A stretch of 64,000 nucleotides of DNA from contig JAHHHB010000003.1 of NCBI GenBank assembly GCA_019359545.1, positions 1 to 64,000 on the forward strand, in the 5' to 3' direction. Under the pieces are notes generated by a model. It made no database searches. It was not told the origin of the DNA and saw only the letters and a list, made by a program, of their open reading frames with translations. Of the stretch, positions 43,679 to 53,063 are shown in pieces (the stretch's first letter is position 1; the number at the start of each line of letters is the position of its first letter). Source of the stretch: Desmonostoc geniculatum HA4340-LM1 (lineage in GTDB: Bacteria > Cyanobacteriota > Cyanobacteriia > Cyanobacteriales > Nostocaceae). A program made the position numbers and the translations under genes.

Positions 43679-43992
43679 GGATCACCTTTTAAAACGTCTC
43701 GAATGCTTGCCATAAACTATCAAGCGCCGGAATAGAGAGTGTGTATTAAAATAATGGATCACCCCACGATCACCCCCCACGATCACCCCCTCAGTCTAGA
43801 CACAGCAAGGAATACAGCCGAAGGTGATCGTCTAAGTACAGAAAAATCACCAAAAAAATCTGAATGAGTTAAAGAAAAACTAATGGGCATTTTTCCCATG
43901 TTGACGATCACCAATCGCCAGAAGCCTTGCTAGATAATAACTTTAGGGGTGATCGTGGGGGGTGATCGTCACCGAGGCGACGATCACCCTTA
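43679..43992. repeat. Array of GATCACC/GGTGATC iterons
   Basis: GATCACC motifs occur at 43680, 43757, 43768, 43781 and near 43905 and 43982 on the plus strand. GGTGATC occurs near 43825, 43951 and 43964. Several form GGATCACCCC or GGGGTGATCGT, and the left and right clusters are inverted relative to each other. Nine or more copies in about 310 bp with no credible gene suggest a protein-binding array such as an origin or centromere. Confidence 0.75.
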
Positions 43993-44011
43993 AGAAGGGA
44001 TGTTCAATTAA

Positions 44012-44302
44012 TTACATCGGCTCTAGCTCATGGTCATCGACCCATTCCGACTCGTTATCGTCTACCTCAAACCAAGGGCGGTCTTCTGGTAAGGAAACCC
44101 TGTACTGCCAGTCCAAGCCAGTCCACGAAAGTCCAAGCACTGTCACTGGATACAAAATTTCACCCTGCCTCACCTTTATTTTGTGCAGCACGGTTTGACC
44201 AATGTAATATTCGGGCTTGCTGAATTCTTTACTCACTTGCAAACGCCAAAACTTTGACGCTTGACGAAAATTGCCCAAAGTAGGGCTGTCAACAGCTAAC
44301 AT
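44012..44302 (-). CDS. Hypothetical protein of element 2, 96 aa
   Basis: I do not recognise the family. MLAVDSPTLGNFRQASKFWRLQVSKEFSKPEYYIGQTVLHKI...LYPVTVLGLSWTGLDWQYRVSLPEDRPWFEVDDNESEWVDDHELEPM is acidic at the C-terminus with a beta-rich centre, like a small SH3-type barrel. A very good AAGGAGG ribosome binding site lies 7 bp before the ATG, which supports expression. Confidence 0.65.
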   Translation of the reverse strand: MLAVDSPTLGNFRQASKFWRLQVSKEFSKPEYYIGQTVLHKIKVRQGEILYPVTVLGLSWTGLDWQYRVSLPEDRPWFEVDDNESEWVDDHELEPM

Positions 44303-44545
44303 ACTATTGCCTCCTTAGTGGCTGGTAACTGGTAAGGGGGAAGTCGTGCCGGTGAGGGAGAGGTAAGAGACTCTCTTGCCGGGGCGCATTCAAGCGCTGA
44401 CTTCATTTGTCGTATCTGAAATCATTGAAGCAGATTTTGCAACAAGTTGCGATCGCACTTCTTTAGCAGGGATGATCATTTATCCATCCCATGTGGGTAG
44501 TGAACTTGGGAGCGACACGACGCTACGATTTACTCGCTACTGCCT

Positions 44546-44659
44546 ATATACATCTGTCCACAATCTGCATACAAATAATATACAAAGCAATAACTCAACT
44601 GTCAACAATTTGTATGCAATATGTAGGCAGTTAGGTTATTCTTGTAGACAGATGTATAC
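44546..44659. promoter_or_regulatory. Inverted operator-like repeats before the RHH gene
   Basis: ATATACATCTGTCCACA (44546) and TGTAGACAGATGTATAC (44643) are near-perfect inverted copies flanking the promoter region of the gene at 44676. A third copy, TGTCTACAGATGTATAC, is at 45532. They are good candidates for binding sites of the ribbon-helix-helix protein. Confidence 0.6.
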
Positions 44660-44675
44660 AGCGTACTTGTTAACT

Positions 44676-44930
44676 ATGGCTAGTAAATCGTTTTCATTCC
44701 GTTTGCCAGATGAGATTGTTCAATTTGTAGAGTCCTCACAGTTGGAGAGTGAAACTCTCAACCAAACAGCCCAAAGGCTTTTTATTGATTTCGTCAAAAG
44801 AAACAATCCTCTGTCTACAGGATTGCATACAATTGTAGACATTGATGAATTTAAGCAGCAAGTAGAAGCAAGCCTAACTGAAGTGCGATCGCAACTGGAG
44901 GAACTGCGGGGAAAATTGAAAGCCCGGTAG
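44676..44930 (+). CDS. Ribbon-helix-helix protein (plasmid partition or regulator type)
   Basis: 84 residues from the ATG at 44676: MASKSFSFRLPDEIVQFVESSQLESETLNQTAQRLFIDFVKRNN is a ribbon-helix-helix DNA-binding domain (beta-strand SFSFRLP, then two helices). It is followed by a coiled-coil tail (FKQQVEASLTEVRSQLEELRGKLKAR) for oligomerisation. Small RHH proteins of this shape serve as plasmid partition/centromere-binding factors or copy regulators. It lies between inverted operator-like repeats. The longer upstream frame to 44376 is not supported. Confidence 0.65.
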   Translation: MASKSFSFRLPDEIVQFVESSQLESETLNQTAQRLFIDFVKRNNPLSTGLHTIVDIDEFKQQVEASLTEVRSQLEELRGKLKAR

Positions 44931-45007
44931 TAGAGAAGGAGACTAGCACTACCGGGCAATTAAGCAATGAAGATTCAACTGTAGCGAACAGCGAAACTAT
45001 CGACCAG

Positions 45008-45343
45008 TTGCAAGCCGAGGTCAAAAGCCTAGAAACTCGTCTCAAGCATTCCCGCAAGGAAAAGAAGGAGCTAGAGCAGCAATTGGCTGACGTTGAGCGA
45101 GAGAACAATATTTTGAAGGATGGAACAGTTCTCAACAGGAGATTAGAACAAATTAGGGAACTGGAGATAGAAAACCAGCAACTCAGGCAACAGGCACAGA
45201 CAGCAGGCGTATCCGTGCAACCAGACTATGAGGCAATCCGCGATCGCACTCTTGCTAAGTTAAAAATGGGCAGACAATCACCACCAGGTAAGGCAATTCA
45301 GGCTTTTATTAAGGAATTGAAGGCTGGTATTGCCCCCGAATAG
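45008..45343 (+). CDS. Coiled-coil protein downstream of the RHH gene
   Basis: A protein of at least 111 residues, almost wholly coiled coil: LQAEVKSLETRLKHSRKEKKELEQQLADVERENNILKD...LEQIRELEIENQQLRQQAQ, then QPDYEAIRDRTLAKLKMGRQSPPGKAIQAFIKELK. The visible start at 45008 is TTG; the open frame extends upstream to overlap the RHH gene end, so translation may be coupled and start earlier. It is probably an oligomeric partner of the RHH protein (inference). Confidence 0.5.
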   Translation: MQAEVKSLETRLKHSRKEKKELEQQLADVERENNILKDGTVLNRRLEQIRELEIENQQLRQQAQTAGVSVQPDYEAIRDRTLAKLKMGRQSPPGKAIQAFIKELKAGIAPE

Positions 45344-45344
45344 T

Positions 45345-45560
45345 GGCACTATAACCCTAGTATTGCCCCCTTTATAGTGCAACCATAGTCTGTCTACACC
45401 GCAACAATAACCCGTCTACAGTGCGACTATTGACGCTCATAAGTCCTGTTATAGTGTCACTTTAGTCGATCTTGTGTCCGACCATTGACCGTCATCAGTG
45501 CGGTTGCAGTGCAACAATAGTCTAACAACATTGTCTACAGATGTATACGAAAATGTAGAC
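45345..45560. repeat. Degenerate direct repeats (AGTGCAACNATAGTC type)
   Basis: At least five imperfect copies: TATAGTGCAACCATAGTC, CCGCAACAATAACCCGTC, CAGTGCGACTATTGACG, ATAGTGTCACTTTAGTCG and CAGTGCAACAATAGTC, several followed by TGTCTAC or CGTCTAC. The spacing is irregular, roughly 22-40 bp. It ends with a TGTCTACAGATGTATAC operator-like copy. Arrangement after RHH and coiled-coil genes resembles a plasmid centromere. Confidence 0.65.
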
Positions 45561-45564
45561 AACT

Positions 45565-45589
45565 AAAACCTCCTCACCAAGAGGTTTTT
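45565..45589 (+). terminator. Terminator after the repeat array
   Basis: AAACCTC-CTCACCAA-GAGGTTT followed by TT. Short but well-formed hairpin. Confidence 0.5.
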
Positions 45590-45850
45590 AGCAACTGTAG
45601 ACAGTTTTTTCTGGGATAATTTTTAACAGAAATTCACCGAAAATAGGGATTTTTTTTAATACATTGCCAAAAAACGTAGCAGGGCTAATTTAACAGCTTA
45701 GACTTGGCACGATGCCAAAGTTAATTTGCTAAAAGCTAAACTGTTCACAGAAACTTTAAAGTAAGATCAGTACCCTTGCTGTATCAGTCTTTAGGAGCGA
45801 GAAAGTAGAAATGAAGTAGCAAATTTTTATTCTCCTAACCAGTATTTTTT

Positions 45851-46237
45851 ATGAAATTTTCGTCTAAAGTTTTGGCAGTTTTAACTTCAACTTTTGGCTT
45901 ATTTTCAATCAATTTTGCTGTTTCTCTACCTGCTCAAGCGTCAGTCGTATGTGAACCTGGGACAATTAATAATTATCCAAATGGTTCATTGGCAGGTTGT
46001 CTTCTTGGCCAAGATATGAGCGTGCAGGTTTACAGCTCCAGTTCTGGGTCATCTAATTTTTATTGCCAAGCCCAACAATTTATATCTTTTGATGACAAAG
46101 CACAGTTTCAAAGTTGCCAGCTTTCAGAGGAAATCAAACTTATAAAAGGTAACTCAACTGAAACATGTCCGGCAGGATATAAAGTGTATGTTTCAGTTTC
46201 AACTGACGGTATTCAATCCATTATTTGTAGTCCTTAA
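45851..46237 (+). CDS. Secreted cysteine-containing hypothetical protein
   Basis: 128 residues. MKFSSKVLAVLTSTFGLFSINFAVSLPAQASVVC is a clear Sec signal peptide with cleavage at AQA-S. The mature part has six Cys (VCEPG, GCLLG, FYCQAQ, SCQLS, TCPAGY, IICSP), suggesting disulfides in an exported beta-rich protein. The family is not recognised. It lies in the strongly AT-rich part of element 2. Confidence 0.65.
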   Translation: MKFSSKVLAVLTSTFGLFSINFAVSLPAQASVVCEPGTINNYPNGSLAGCLLGQDMSVQVYSSSSGSSNFYCQAQQFISFDDKAQFQSCQLSEEIKLIKGNSTETCPAGYKVYVSVSTDGIQSIICSP

Positions 46238-46348
46238 CAGAATATTTTAACTAGGGGCATCGCAGACTAGCCAAGTCTAGCTTGACTAGTCTGAGTTAGG
46301 CTGAGCGTTGAACTTGACTTTGAAATATTGCCACTTGAATTTGGAAAG

Positions 46349-47755
46349 TTAAGTGGACAGCACTTCACTGATTTGATGCCGTGCCAGAGCTTGCCTGAGA
46401 TATTCCACCTCAGCCCTTAGCCGTGCGTTCTCTTCCTTCAACGCATCCATGTCATCTTTTTTATCTACTGCCTGCTTAATTACCTTCCTCCGGTTCTCCA
46501 AGCTGAACCACTTCTGATAAATCTCAGTGTGAATCTCTACAGAATGCCCCAAATTGTCAGCAGCAGCTTTAATTGGAATGCCCATCATATGCGCTCGAAT
46601 TGCCCAAGCGTGGCGTAAGTCATAGGGCGTAAACGGAATATTTACACGCCTAAACCATGATGAGCAATTAACCCGAATAGTGTTGATATCTGTAAAACTA
46701 GTTCTGTCATCAGTTTGAGCTTTTAACAGTTCCAAATACTCTACGTTTTTTAAATCAAACAAGTAAACCCATTCAGGATGTAGCGGCAAAGCTTCTCTAT
46801 AACCAGTCTTAGTATCTGGGTGAACCTTCCATGTATTATCTTTATTTTCAGAACTCAACCACCAATTAATTTCAGGATTTACAAACAGTTCTCTTGGGCG
46901 TAATCCATAAGTAGCAAGCATTCCATACACCCAACCCCACATCTTCCAACTGTCTAAGCAATTCTTTTTGATTGTCAAGCTCCTAGTCAAAGAGTACTGA
47001 TGAAAAGATTCATGATATTTGATGATATCCTCGTCACTGGGAATGTCCCTAGCCTGACTTTTGGGTTGTGTAGCTTTAAATTGCTCAAGGGTGAAACCAG
47101 TTAAATTAAGAGTTGATTTTAAAACTTTCAACGATTTTACAGCGTGGTATTTGGCATGATCGCTCGTCATCTGTGCAAGTTTTTCATCAATCTCCGATTG
47201 TGTCAACAAAGTATCTAACCCAATCAATCGCCGTAAATAGTCCTTGTAATAGGAAAAGGTGTGTTTACTTTTCTCTGTTAATTTGCGTGTTTTGAAATAC
47301 TCAGTTTCAAACTCTTCCAAAACATCAGCAAGGGCTTGGGATCTGTTGGCGACCTTAGCAGTTTTACCCAGATATTTCTCAGTCCATTCAAACTGTTTAC
47401 GAGCCATCAGCTTGCCTAGCTCATGTGCCTCTTCCTCTGCTGTTTTCAATCCGTCCAAACTTGCAGGGACGTTTAGCGAAATCTTGTACTGCTTATAACC
47501 AGTTCCATTAGTGTCGCGATCGCCCGGTTTGATTGGTAGGGATGCTTGCAATTGAATAGTGTCCCGTGCCACGACTAAGCCCACTTTCACCTTAGCGGCT
47601 TTTAGTCGAGCCTTAGTGTCTGCCAAACCTTTCTCAAACTTGCGTTCCAGATGCTGCCGAGTAGCCTTCATGTGTTTCTGCGTTCCTAGATAGCTGCCAT
47701 CGGTAGATGCTGGCGGAATGAAATCCTCAAAAACGTCCTGTGCCTTGCTTTCCAT
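46349..47755 (-). CDS. XisA-family tyrosine recombinase of element 2
   Basis: A 468-residue recombinase paralogous to XisA. Shared blocks include LPIKPGDRDTNGTGYKQYKISLNVPASLDGLKTAEEEAHELGKLMARKQFEWTEKYLG. Catalytic residues: Arg in YGLRPRELF, Lys in HPDTKTGYREALPL, YDLRHAWAIRAH, GHS, and Tyr in THTEIYQKWFS. It has the complete N-terminal extension (MESKAQDVFEDFIPPASTDGSYLGTQKH) missing from XisA of element 1 and a C-terminal coiled coil. It lies 112 bp from the right repeat, so it very probably excises element 2. Confidence 0.92.
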   Translation of the reverse strand: MESKAQDVFEDFIPPASTDGSYLGTQKHMKATRQHLERKFEKGLADTKARLKAAKVKVGLVVARDTIQLQASLPIKPGDRDTNGTGYKQYKISLNVPASLDGLKTAEEEAHELGKLMARKQFEWTEKYLGKTAKVANRSQALADVLEEFETEYFKTRKLTEKSKHTFSYYKDYLRRLIGLDTLLTQSEIDEKLAQMTSDHAKYHAVKSLKVLKSTLNLTGFTLEQFKATQPKSQARDIPSDEDIIKYHESFHQYSLTRSLTIKKNCLDSWKMWGWVYGMLATYGLRPRELFVNPEINWWLSSENKDNTWKVHPDTKTGYREALPLHPEWVYLFDLKNVEYLELLKAQTDDRTSFTDINTIRVNCSSWFRRVNIPFTPYDLRHAWAIRAHMMGIPIKAAADNLGHSVEIHTEIYQKWFSLENRRKVIKQAVDKKDDMDALKEENARLRAEVEYLRQALARHQISEVLST

Positions 47756-47866
47756 TGTGTCTTAAATGTGTCTTAAAATTTAGTCCATTTAGAACAATGT
47801 TTAAATTGAGCAAAGTTAGACGTGGACTAAATCCTGGTATCACAACACATTAAATCATACTTCGTA

Positions 47867-47876
47867 CAGGGTATAC
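47867..47876. repeat. Element 2 recombination site, right
   Basis: CAGGGTATAC, identical to 40872-40881. Confidence 0.9.
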
Positions 47877-48768
47877 CATAAGCTTCTTCCATGTGACGGC
47901 TGATGTAGTTCATCGAACGGTAGCAGTGAATCAAGTTCATCTTCACGTTCGGTGTCATCAACATTTCGTTGATGGTACCATCACCAGACCACTGAGCAAC
48001 TACGCGCAAGCCCAGTTCTTCTAACAGAATCCGGCTAGCCCAGGCATCACCACCAATGTTGTAGTCACCGATAATTGCTACGTCGTAGGGGGTAGACTCG
48101 AATTGTAACTTACCTTCTTTCTTCTCTTTGTCGGCTCTGGTGAACACCCAGTCACGCACCATGTCGTTAGCGATGTGGTGTCCCAAGGACTGAGAAACAC
48201 CCCGGAAACCTTCGCAACGAACGGGAACAACTGGCTTGCCAATTTCTTTGGATGTGTTCCGAGCTACTGCTTCGATGTCATCCCCAATTAGACCGATGGG
48301 ACATTCAGATTGAATGGAAACACCACGGTTAAGGGGGAAGAGAACTTCCAATTCTTGGATGAGTTTGGTGAGTTTTTTGTCACCACCGAAAACGATATCC
48401 CGTTCTTGGAAGTCAGAGGTAAAGTGCATGGTACCAAAGGTGTCTACACCTGTAGTACCAATATAGTAGTTACGACGACCAGACCAAGACCAGTAACCGC
48501 AACCTACAGGCCCGTGGCTAATGTGGATCATGTCCTTAATAGGACCCCAAACCACACCCTTAGAACCGGCATAAGCACAACCACGAGCGGTCATTACACC
48601 AGGAAGGGATTTGATGTTAGACTTAACGCCGCAATCGGACTTACCTTCTTCGTATACGTTTAAGTGCTTTTCCCGCTTTTTAGCAGCTTTTTCAGGATAA
48701 GCACTGAGAACTTCTTTAATTAGTTCTTTTCTTTCTTCGATGATGTTTTGATTTTCTGGAGGTGTCAT
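47867..48768 (-). CDS. nifD: nifD, N-terminal segment (MoFe protein alpha subunit)
   Basis: Starts at the ATG at 48768 ([20 protein letters not shown]); the upstream in-frame ATG at 48801 adds 11 unlikely residues. It carries the P-cluster Cys motifs [20 protein letters not shown] and [15 protein letters not shown], and the FeMo-cofactor Cys in [11 protein letters not shown]. It then breaks at AYGIP. In the unexcised chromosome it ends [13 protein letters not shown] (47827). Joined with the other two segments it gives a 500-residue NifD, of normal length. Confidence 0.96.
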
Positions 48769-48923
48769 ACTTAGCCTCTGTGACTCATAAGGATCAGGCA
48801 TAGGGGGACTAGGAGTCCCCTCTAAGGTTAAGGGGGAGATTAGAGGGAAAGGTAAAAGGTCAAATATAAGATTCTTCCTTTTTCCTTTTTCCTTGTGCTA
48901 AAGCGTTATTTCTTAGCAGCGAC

Positions 48924-49874
<951 letters not shown>

Positions 49875-50232
49875 TCACGCCAGTTGAGCGACAGTAGTGA
49901 GCGCGTGTAGAGCATCGTTGGTAGCGTTGGCATAAATGCCTGCTGGGGGCGATCGCTCCACAGCTAAAATTATTGAAAGTAAGTACATCGATCTTCCTCG
50001 TTAAATTTTTTTTCTTTTTGTTTTTTGTCTCCGTTCGCGGAGCGTCTCCCTTAGGAGAAGTTCTGATCGCCGGAAGCCGGCGCTCAGACTTCTCTCTTTG
50101 TCCTTTGTCATTTGTTTTGACAAAGAACAAAGAAAATTACGCAATTTACAAATACGTCATAATGTGTTTCAGCTTCCAAGATTCAATAGGACTTGATGTT
50201 GTTATTTGTCAACAATCAATGCATAAGTCCTA

Positions 50233-50589
50233 TTACTTGTTCAAAATAGCGCCCTTCATATTTGTGACGCGATCTAGTGCAGCTTTGGTGTCTTCTGCTG
50301 ACACTCCACGCACAGCCATTGCTTCACCCAGATGCTTGGCGATCGCATCGAAGTGTTGTTGCTGTAAATTCAATCCTGCGTGGGTTTTGTCCATTGGACG
50401 ACCGCCGTATTGCTTTGGCCCCTCAAATATTTGAGCTAAGAAAGCAACTAGATGATTACGTTGCTTCGCCATGTCTGTACCAGCAAAAATGGGATTGAGG
50501 AGGCTGTCTGTGGCAATGCGTTTGTGGAGTTCATCTACTACTTGTTCAATAGCCGGTTGTCCACCAATATTGTCGTACAATGTGCTCAT
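50233..50589 (-). CDS. glbN: Cyanoglobin (truncated haemoglobin)
   Basis: A 118-residue group I truncated globin: MSTLYDNIGGQPAIEQVVDELHKRIATDSLLNPIFAGTDMAKQRNHLVAFLAQIFEGPKQYGGRPMDKTHAGLNLQQQHFDAIAKHLGEAM has the proximal His region (MDKTHAGLNLQ) and conserved Phe/Gly turns. In Nostoc commune glbN lies between nifU and nifH, the same place as here. It probably buffers or scavenges O2 for nitrogen-fixing cells. Confidence 0.93.
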   Translation of the reverse strand: MSTLYDNIGGQPAIEQVVDELHKRIATDSLLNPIFAGTDMAKQRNHLVAFLAQIFEGPKQYGGRPMDKTHAGLNLQQQHFDAIAKHLGEAMAVRGVSAEDTKAALDRVTNMKGAILNK

Positions 50590-50689
50590 ACTTGTCTCCT
50601 TTGAAGCGAGTTGGATGTTGAAATTTGCAAGTAGGCGCTTAATCTCTTGGCCTATATGCTGTTAGCAGTAATAGTGGTAGGACTGATAC

Positions 50690-50750
50690 CAATTCGTAAT
50701 TCGTAATTCGTAATTCGTAATTCGTAATTCGTAATTCGTAATTAAGAAAG
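50690..50750. repeat. Tandem (AATTCGT) heptamers
   Basis: About seven to eight perfect AATTCGT units between nifU and glbN, flanked by ACCAATTC and GAATTGGT, which are inverted. The remaining 50,590-50,865 gap has nothing recognised. Confidence 0.85.
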
Positions 50751-50865
50751 AATTGGTATGAAGCATCGAGTGGAGACAATGATTCGGTTCAAATCCTACT
50801 TTCTGTTCCTGGCTGAATGCATATTAGGGCGTATTTGTAGAGTACGTTAAGTCCTACAGCAATTC

Positions 50866-51765
50866 CTAAACTGCTTCGACTACAAGGCTCTTGCTGACAC
50901 GATCTTGTAATCTGGCTTCGATCGCAATTTTCAGAGTTGCTGTACTACTAGAACAAGAACCACAAGCACCTTGCAGAACAACTTTCACGCGATCGCCTTC
51001 TACATCATAGAGTTCTACATCTCCCCCGTCTGCAATCAGTACGGGTCTGACTTCTTCATCAAGAACCTTTTGAATTAGAGCAATCTTTTGCACGTTGGTT
51101 AGCGATCGCTGTTTAGAGGTAACAATTTCTGTGGCAACTTTTACGCCATAGTTGTTGAGATTGGATATGGCGGATTCTTGTTGTACTGATTTTATAATAT
51201 CATCAATGTTTGCCAGACAGGAACCGCATCCGCCACCAGCTTTCACATAATTTGTTACCTGTTCGGCATCAGTGAGATGATTTTCTAGAATCACGCGGCG
51301 AATTTTGGACTCGCTAATCCCAAAGCAACTGCAAACTAATGCGCCTTCATCATCGTCATCGTGGCTAGTTAAGGGAATGCCACGATAATTGTAGATAGCG
51401 GCTTCTAGAGCTTCTTGTCCCATGACAGAGCAGTGCATCTTGGCTTCTGGCAATCCACCCAAGTAGTCTGCAATGTCTTTGTTGGAGACTTTCAGGGCTT
51501 CATCTAAAGTTAAACCTTTGACCATTTCGGTTAATGCACTAGAAGAAGCGATCGCACTTGTGCAGCCAAAGGTTTGAAAGCGAGCATCTAGAATCTTATC
51601 AGATTCTACCTCAACTTTTAAGTGCAATCTCAGAGCATCACCACAAGCAATGCTACCGACTTCGCCCGTTGCAACCTTAACTCCAGGTTCGCTGACTTCT
51701 GCAATTTCTCCCTGATTTTGGGGATTGTAAAACAGTTCTAATACTTTATCTGTGTAGTCCCACAT
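50866..51765 (-). CDS. nifU: Fe-S scaffold protein NifU
   Basis: A 299-residue modular scaffold. The IscU-like N-terminus has Cys in SIACGDALRLH, FGCTSAI and KMHCSVMG. The permanent [2Fe-2S] domain is at VCSCFGISE...GGGCGSCLANID, and the Nfu C-terminus has GACGSCSSS. It assembles clusters for NifH and other nif proteins with sulfur from NifS. It follows nifS after 92 bp of heptamer repeats. Confidence 0.95.
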   Translation of the reverse strand: MWDYTDKVLELFYNPQNQGEIAEVSEPGVKVATGEVGSIACGDALRLHLKVEVESDKILDARFQTFGCTSAIASSSALTEMVKGLTLDEALKVSNKDIADYLGGLPEAKMHCSVMGQEALEAAIYNYRGIPLTSHDDDDEGALVCSCFGISESKIRRVILENHLTDAEQVTNYVKAGGGCGSCLANIDDIIKSVQQESAISNLNNYGVKVATEIVTSKQRSLTNVQKIALIQKVLDEEVRPVLIADGGDVELYDVEGDRVKVVLQGACGSCSSSTATLKIAIEARLQDRVSKSLVVEAV

Positions 51766-51857
51766 AACTTTTGTCCTTTGTCATTTGTCCTTTGTCATTT
51801 ATCTTTTGTCGTTTGTCCTTAGTCATTGGTCAGTTATTAAAGACCAATGACTAATGA

Positions 51858-53063
51858 CTAATGACTAGTAACTAATGACTGTCCTTGCAACCAACCTGCA
51901 TCATCATTTTTGAAGGGTGAGAGGGCACGTAAACGTTCTACAATACCTGGCATGACCTCTATAACTCGATCGATTTCAGCTTCTGTGGTGTAGCGAGAAA
52001 GGCTGAAGCGAATGGAACCATGCAAGGTGGTGTAGGGTAAGCCCATTGCCCGCAAAACGTGAGAAGGTTCCAGTGAACCAGAGGTACAGGCAGAACCAGA
52101 TGAGGCACAAATACCGTATTTGTTCAACAACAGTAGGATTGCTTCACCTTCGATGTACTTGAAGCCGATATTGGTGGTGTTAGGCAATCTCTGCGTAGGG
52201 TCACCGTTAACTACACAATCGGGAATAGTGGCGATAATGGTTTTTTCTAGGCGATCGCGCAGTCTTCTTTCTCTTTTTGTCGCCTCTTCCAAGTGTAACA
52301 TTTCTAGTTCGGCAGCTTTGCCCAAGGCAATAATTCCCGGAACATTCTCTGTTCCGGCCCTACGTCCGCGTTCTTGGTGTCCACCAAGCAGCAAAGGACG
52401 GAATCTCACCCCGCGTCGCACATACAAAGCACCAATTCCTTTGGGTGCGTGCAGTTTGTGACCAGACAGCGTTAACATATCCACGGTGCTAGTCTTCATA
52501 TTTAAGGCGATTTTACCCACTGCTTGCACCGCATCGACGTGGAAGAGAGCGCCCTGCTCTTTTACTCTTAACCCAATCTGCTCAATGGGGAAAACCGTAC
52601 CGGTTTCGTTGTTGGCATACATAATTGTTACCAACGCGGTGTTACCTGTCAAGGAGGCTTCTAATTCATTGAGATCCAACTGCCCTTGATGATTTACTGA
52701 AAGGTAGGTAACACTGTAACCTTGGGTTTCTAATTGTTTGCAGACATTCAGGACTGCTGGATGTTCTACTTGGGTGGTGATGATGTGTCGTTTTTCTGGT
52801 TGCGCCAAGAGTGCAGCCCGAATCGCGGCGTTATCTCCCTCAGTTCCGCAACTGGTGTAGACAATTTCTGATTCATCGGCTCCCAACAAAGCTGCAAGTT
52901 GTTCTCTGGCTATTTTCACACCTTTACCAAGTTGTCCGCCAAAGGTATGCATACTAGAAGGATTGCCGTAAAAGTCCGTCAGGTAAGGCAACATTGCCTC
53001 TACAACTTGAGGGTCGATTTTGGTCGTGGCATTATTATCGAGATAGATGCAGTTCTTTTCCAT
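51858..53063 (-). CDS. nifS: Cysteine desulfurase NifS
   Basis: A 401-residue PLP enzyme that releases sulfur from cysteine for NifU. PLP-binding Lys is in TLSGHKLHAPKG, the catalytic Cys in ASSGSACTSGS, with NNETG and HVDAVQAVG also present. The C-terminus is full length. Spacer repeats (GGAGTTA type) and a hairpin separate it from fdxN upstream. Confidence 0.95.
   Translation of the reverse strand: MEKNCIYLDNNATTKIDPQVVEAMLPYLTDFYGNPSSMHTFGGQLGKGVKIAREQLAALLGADESEIVYTSCGTEGDNAAIRAALLAQPEKRHIITTQVEHPAVLNVCKQLETQGYSVTYLSVNHQGQLDLNELEASLTGNTALVTIMYANNETGTVFPIEQIGLRVKEQGALFHVDAVQAVGKIALNMKTSTVDMLTLSGHKLHAPKGIGALYVRRGVRFRPLLLGGHQERGRRAGTENVPGIIALGKAAELEMLHLEEATKRERRLRDRLEKTIIATIPDCVVNGDPTQRLPNTTNIGFKYIEGEAILLLLNKYGICASSGSACTSGSLEPSHVLRAMGLPYTTLHGSIRFSLSRYTTEAEIDRVIEVMPGIVERLRALSPFKNDDAGWLQGQSLVTSH

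Larger units (their letters stand above)
40872..47876. mobile_element. nifD element 2, plasmid-like, 7.0 kb
   Basis: Bounded by direct CAGGGTATAC copies at 40872-40881 and 47867-47876. Removal deletes 6,995 bp and restores [12 protein letters not shown]. It encodes an XisA-family recombinase next to its right end. The rest includes several repeat arrays, a Uma2 gene, a KilA-N fragment, a ribbon-helix-helix gene and coiled-coil gene, and a secreted protein. The element is independent of element 1: different repeat, different insertion point, different recombinase. Confidence 0.92.

Noticed and set aside
43754-43867. Short frame MDHPTITPHDHPLSLDTARN...
   Set aside because: It is the GATCACC iteron array translated; no ribosome binding site and no family.
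48310-48663. 117-codon frame opposite nifD
   Set aside because: Antisense shadow of conserved nifD sequence.
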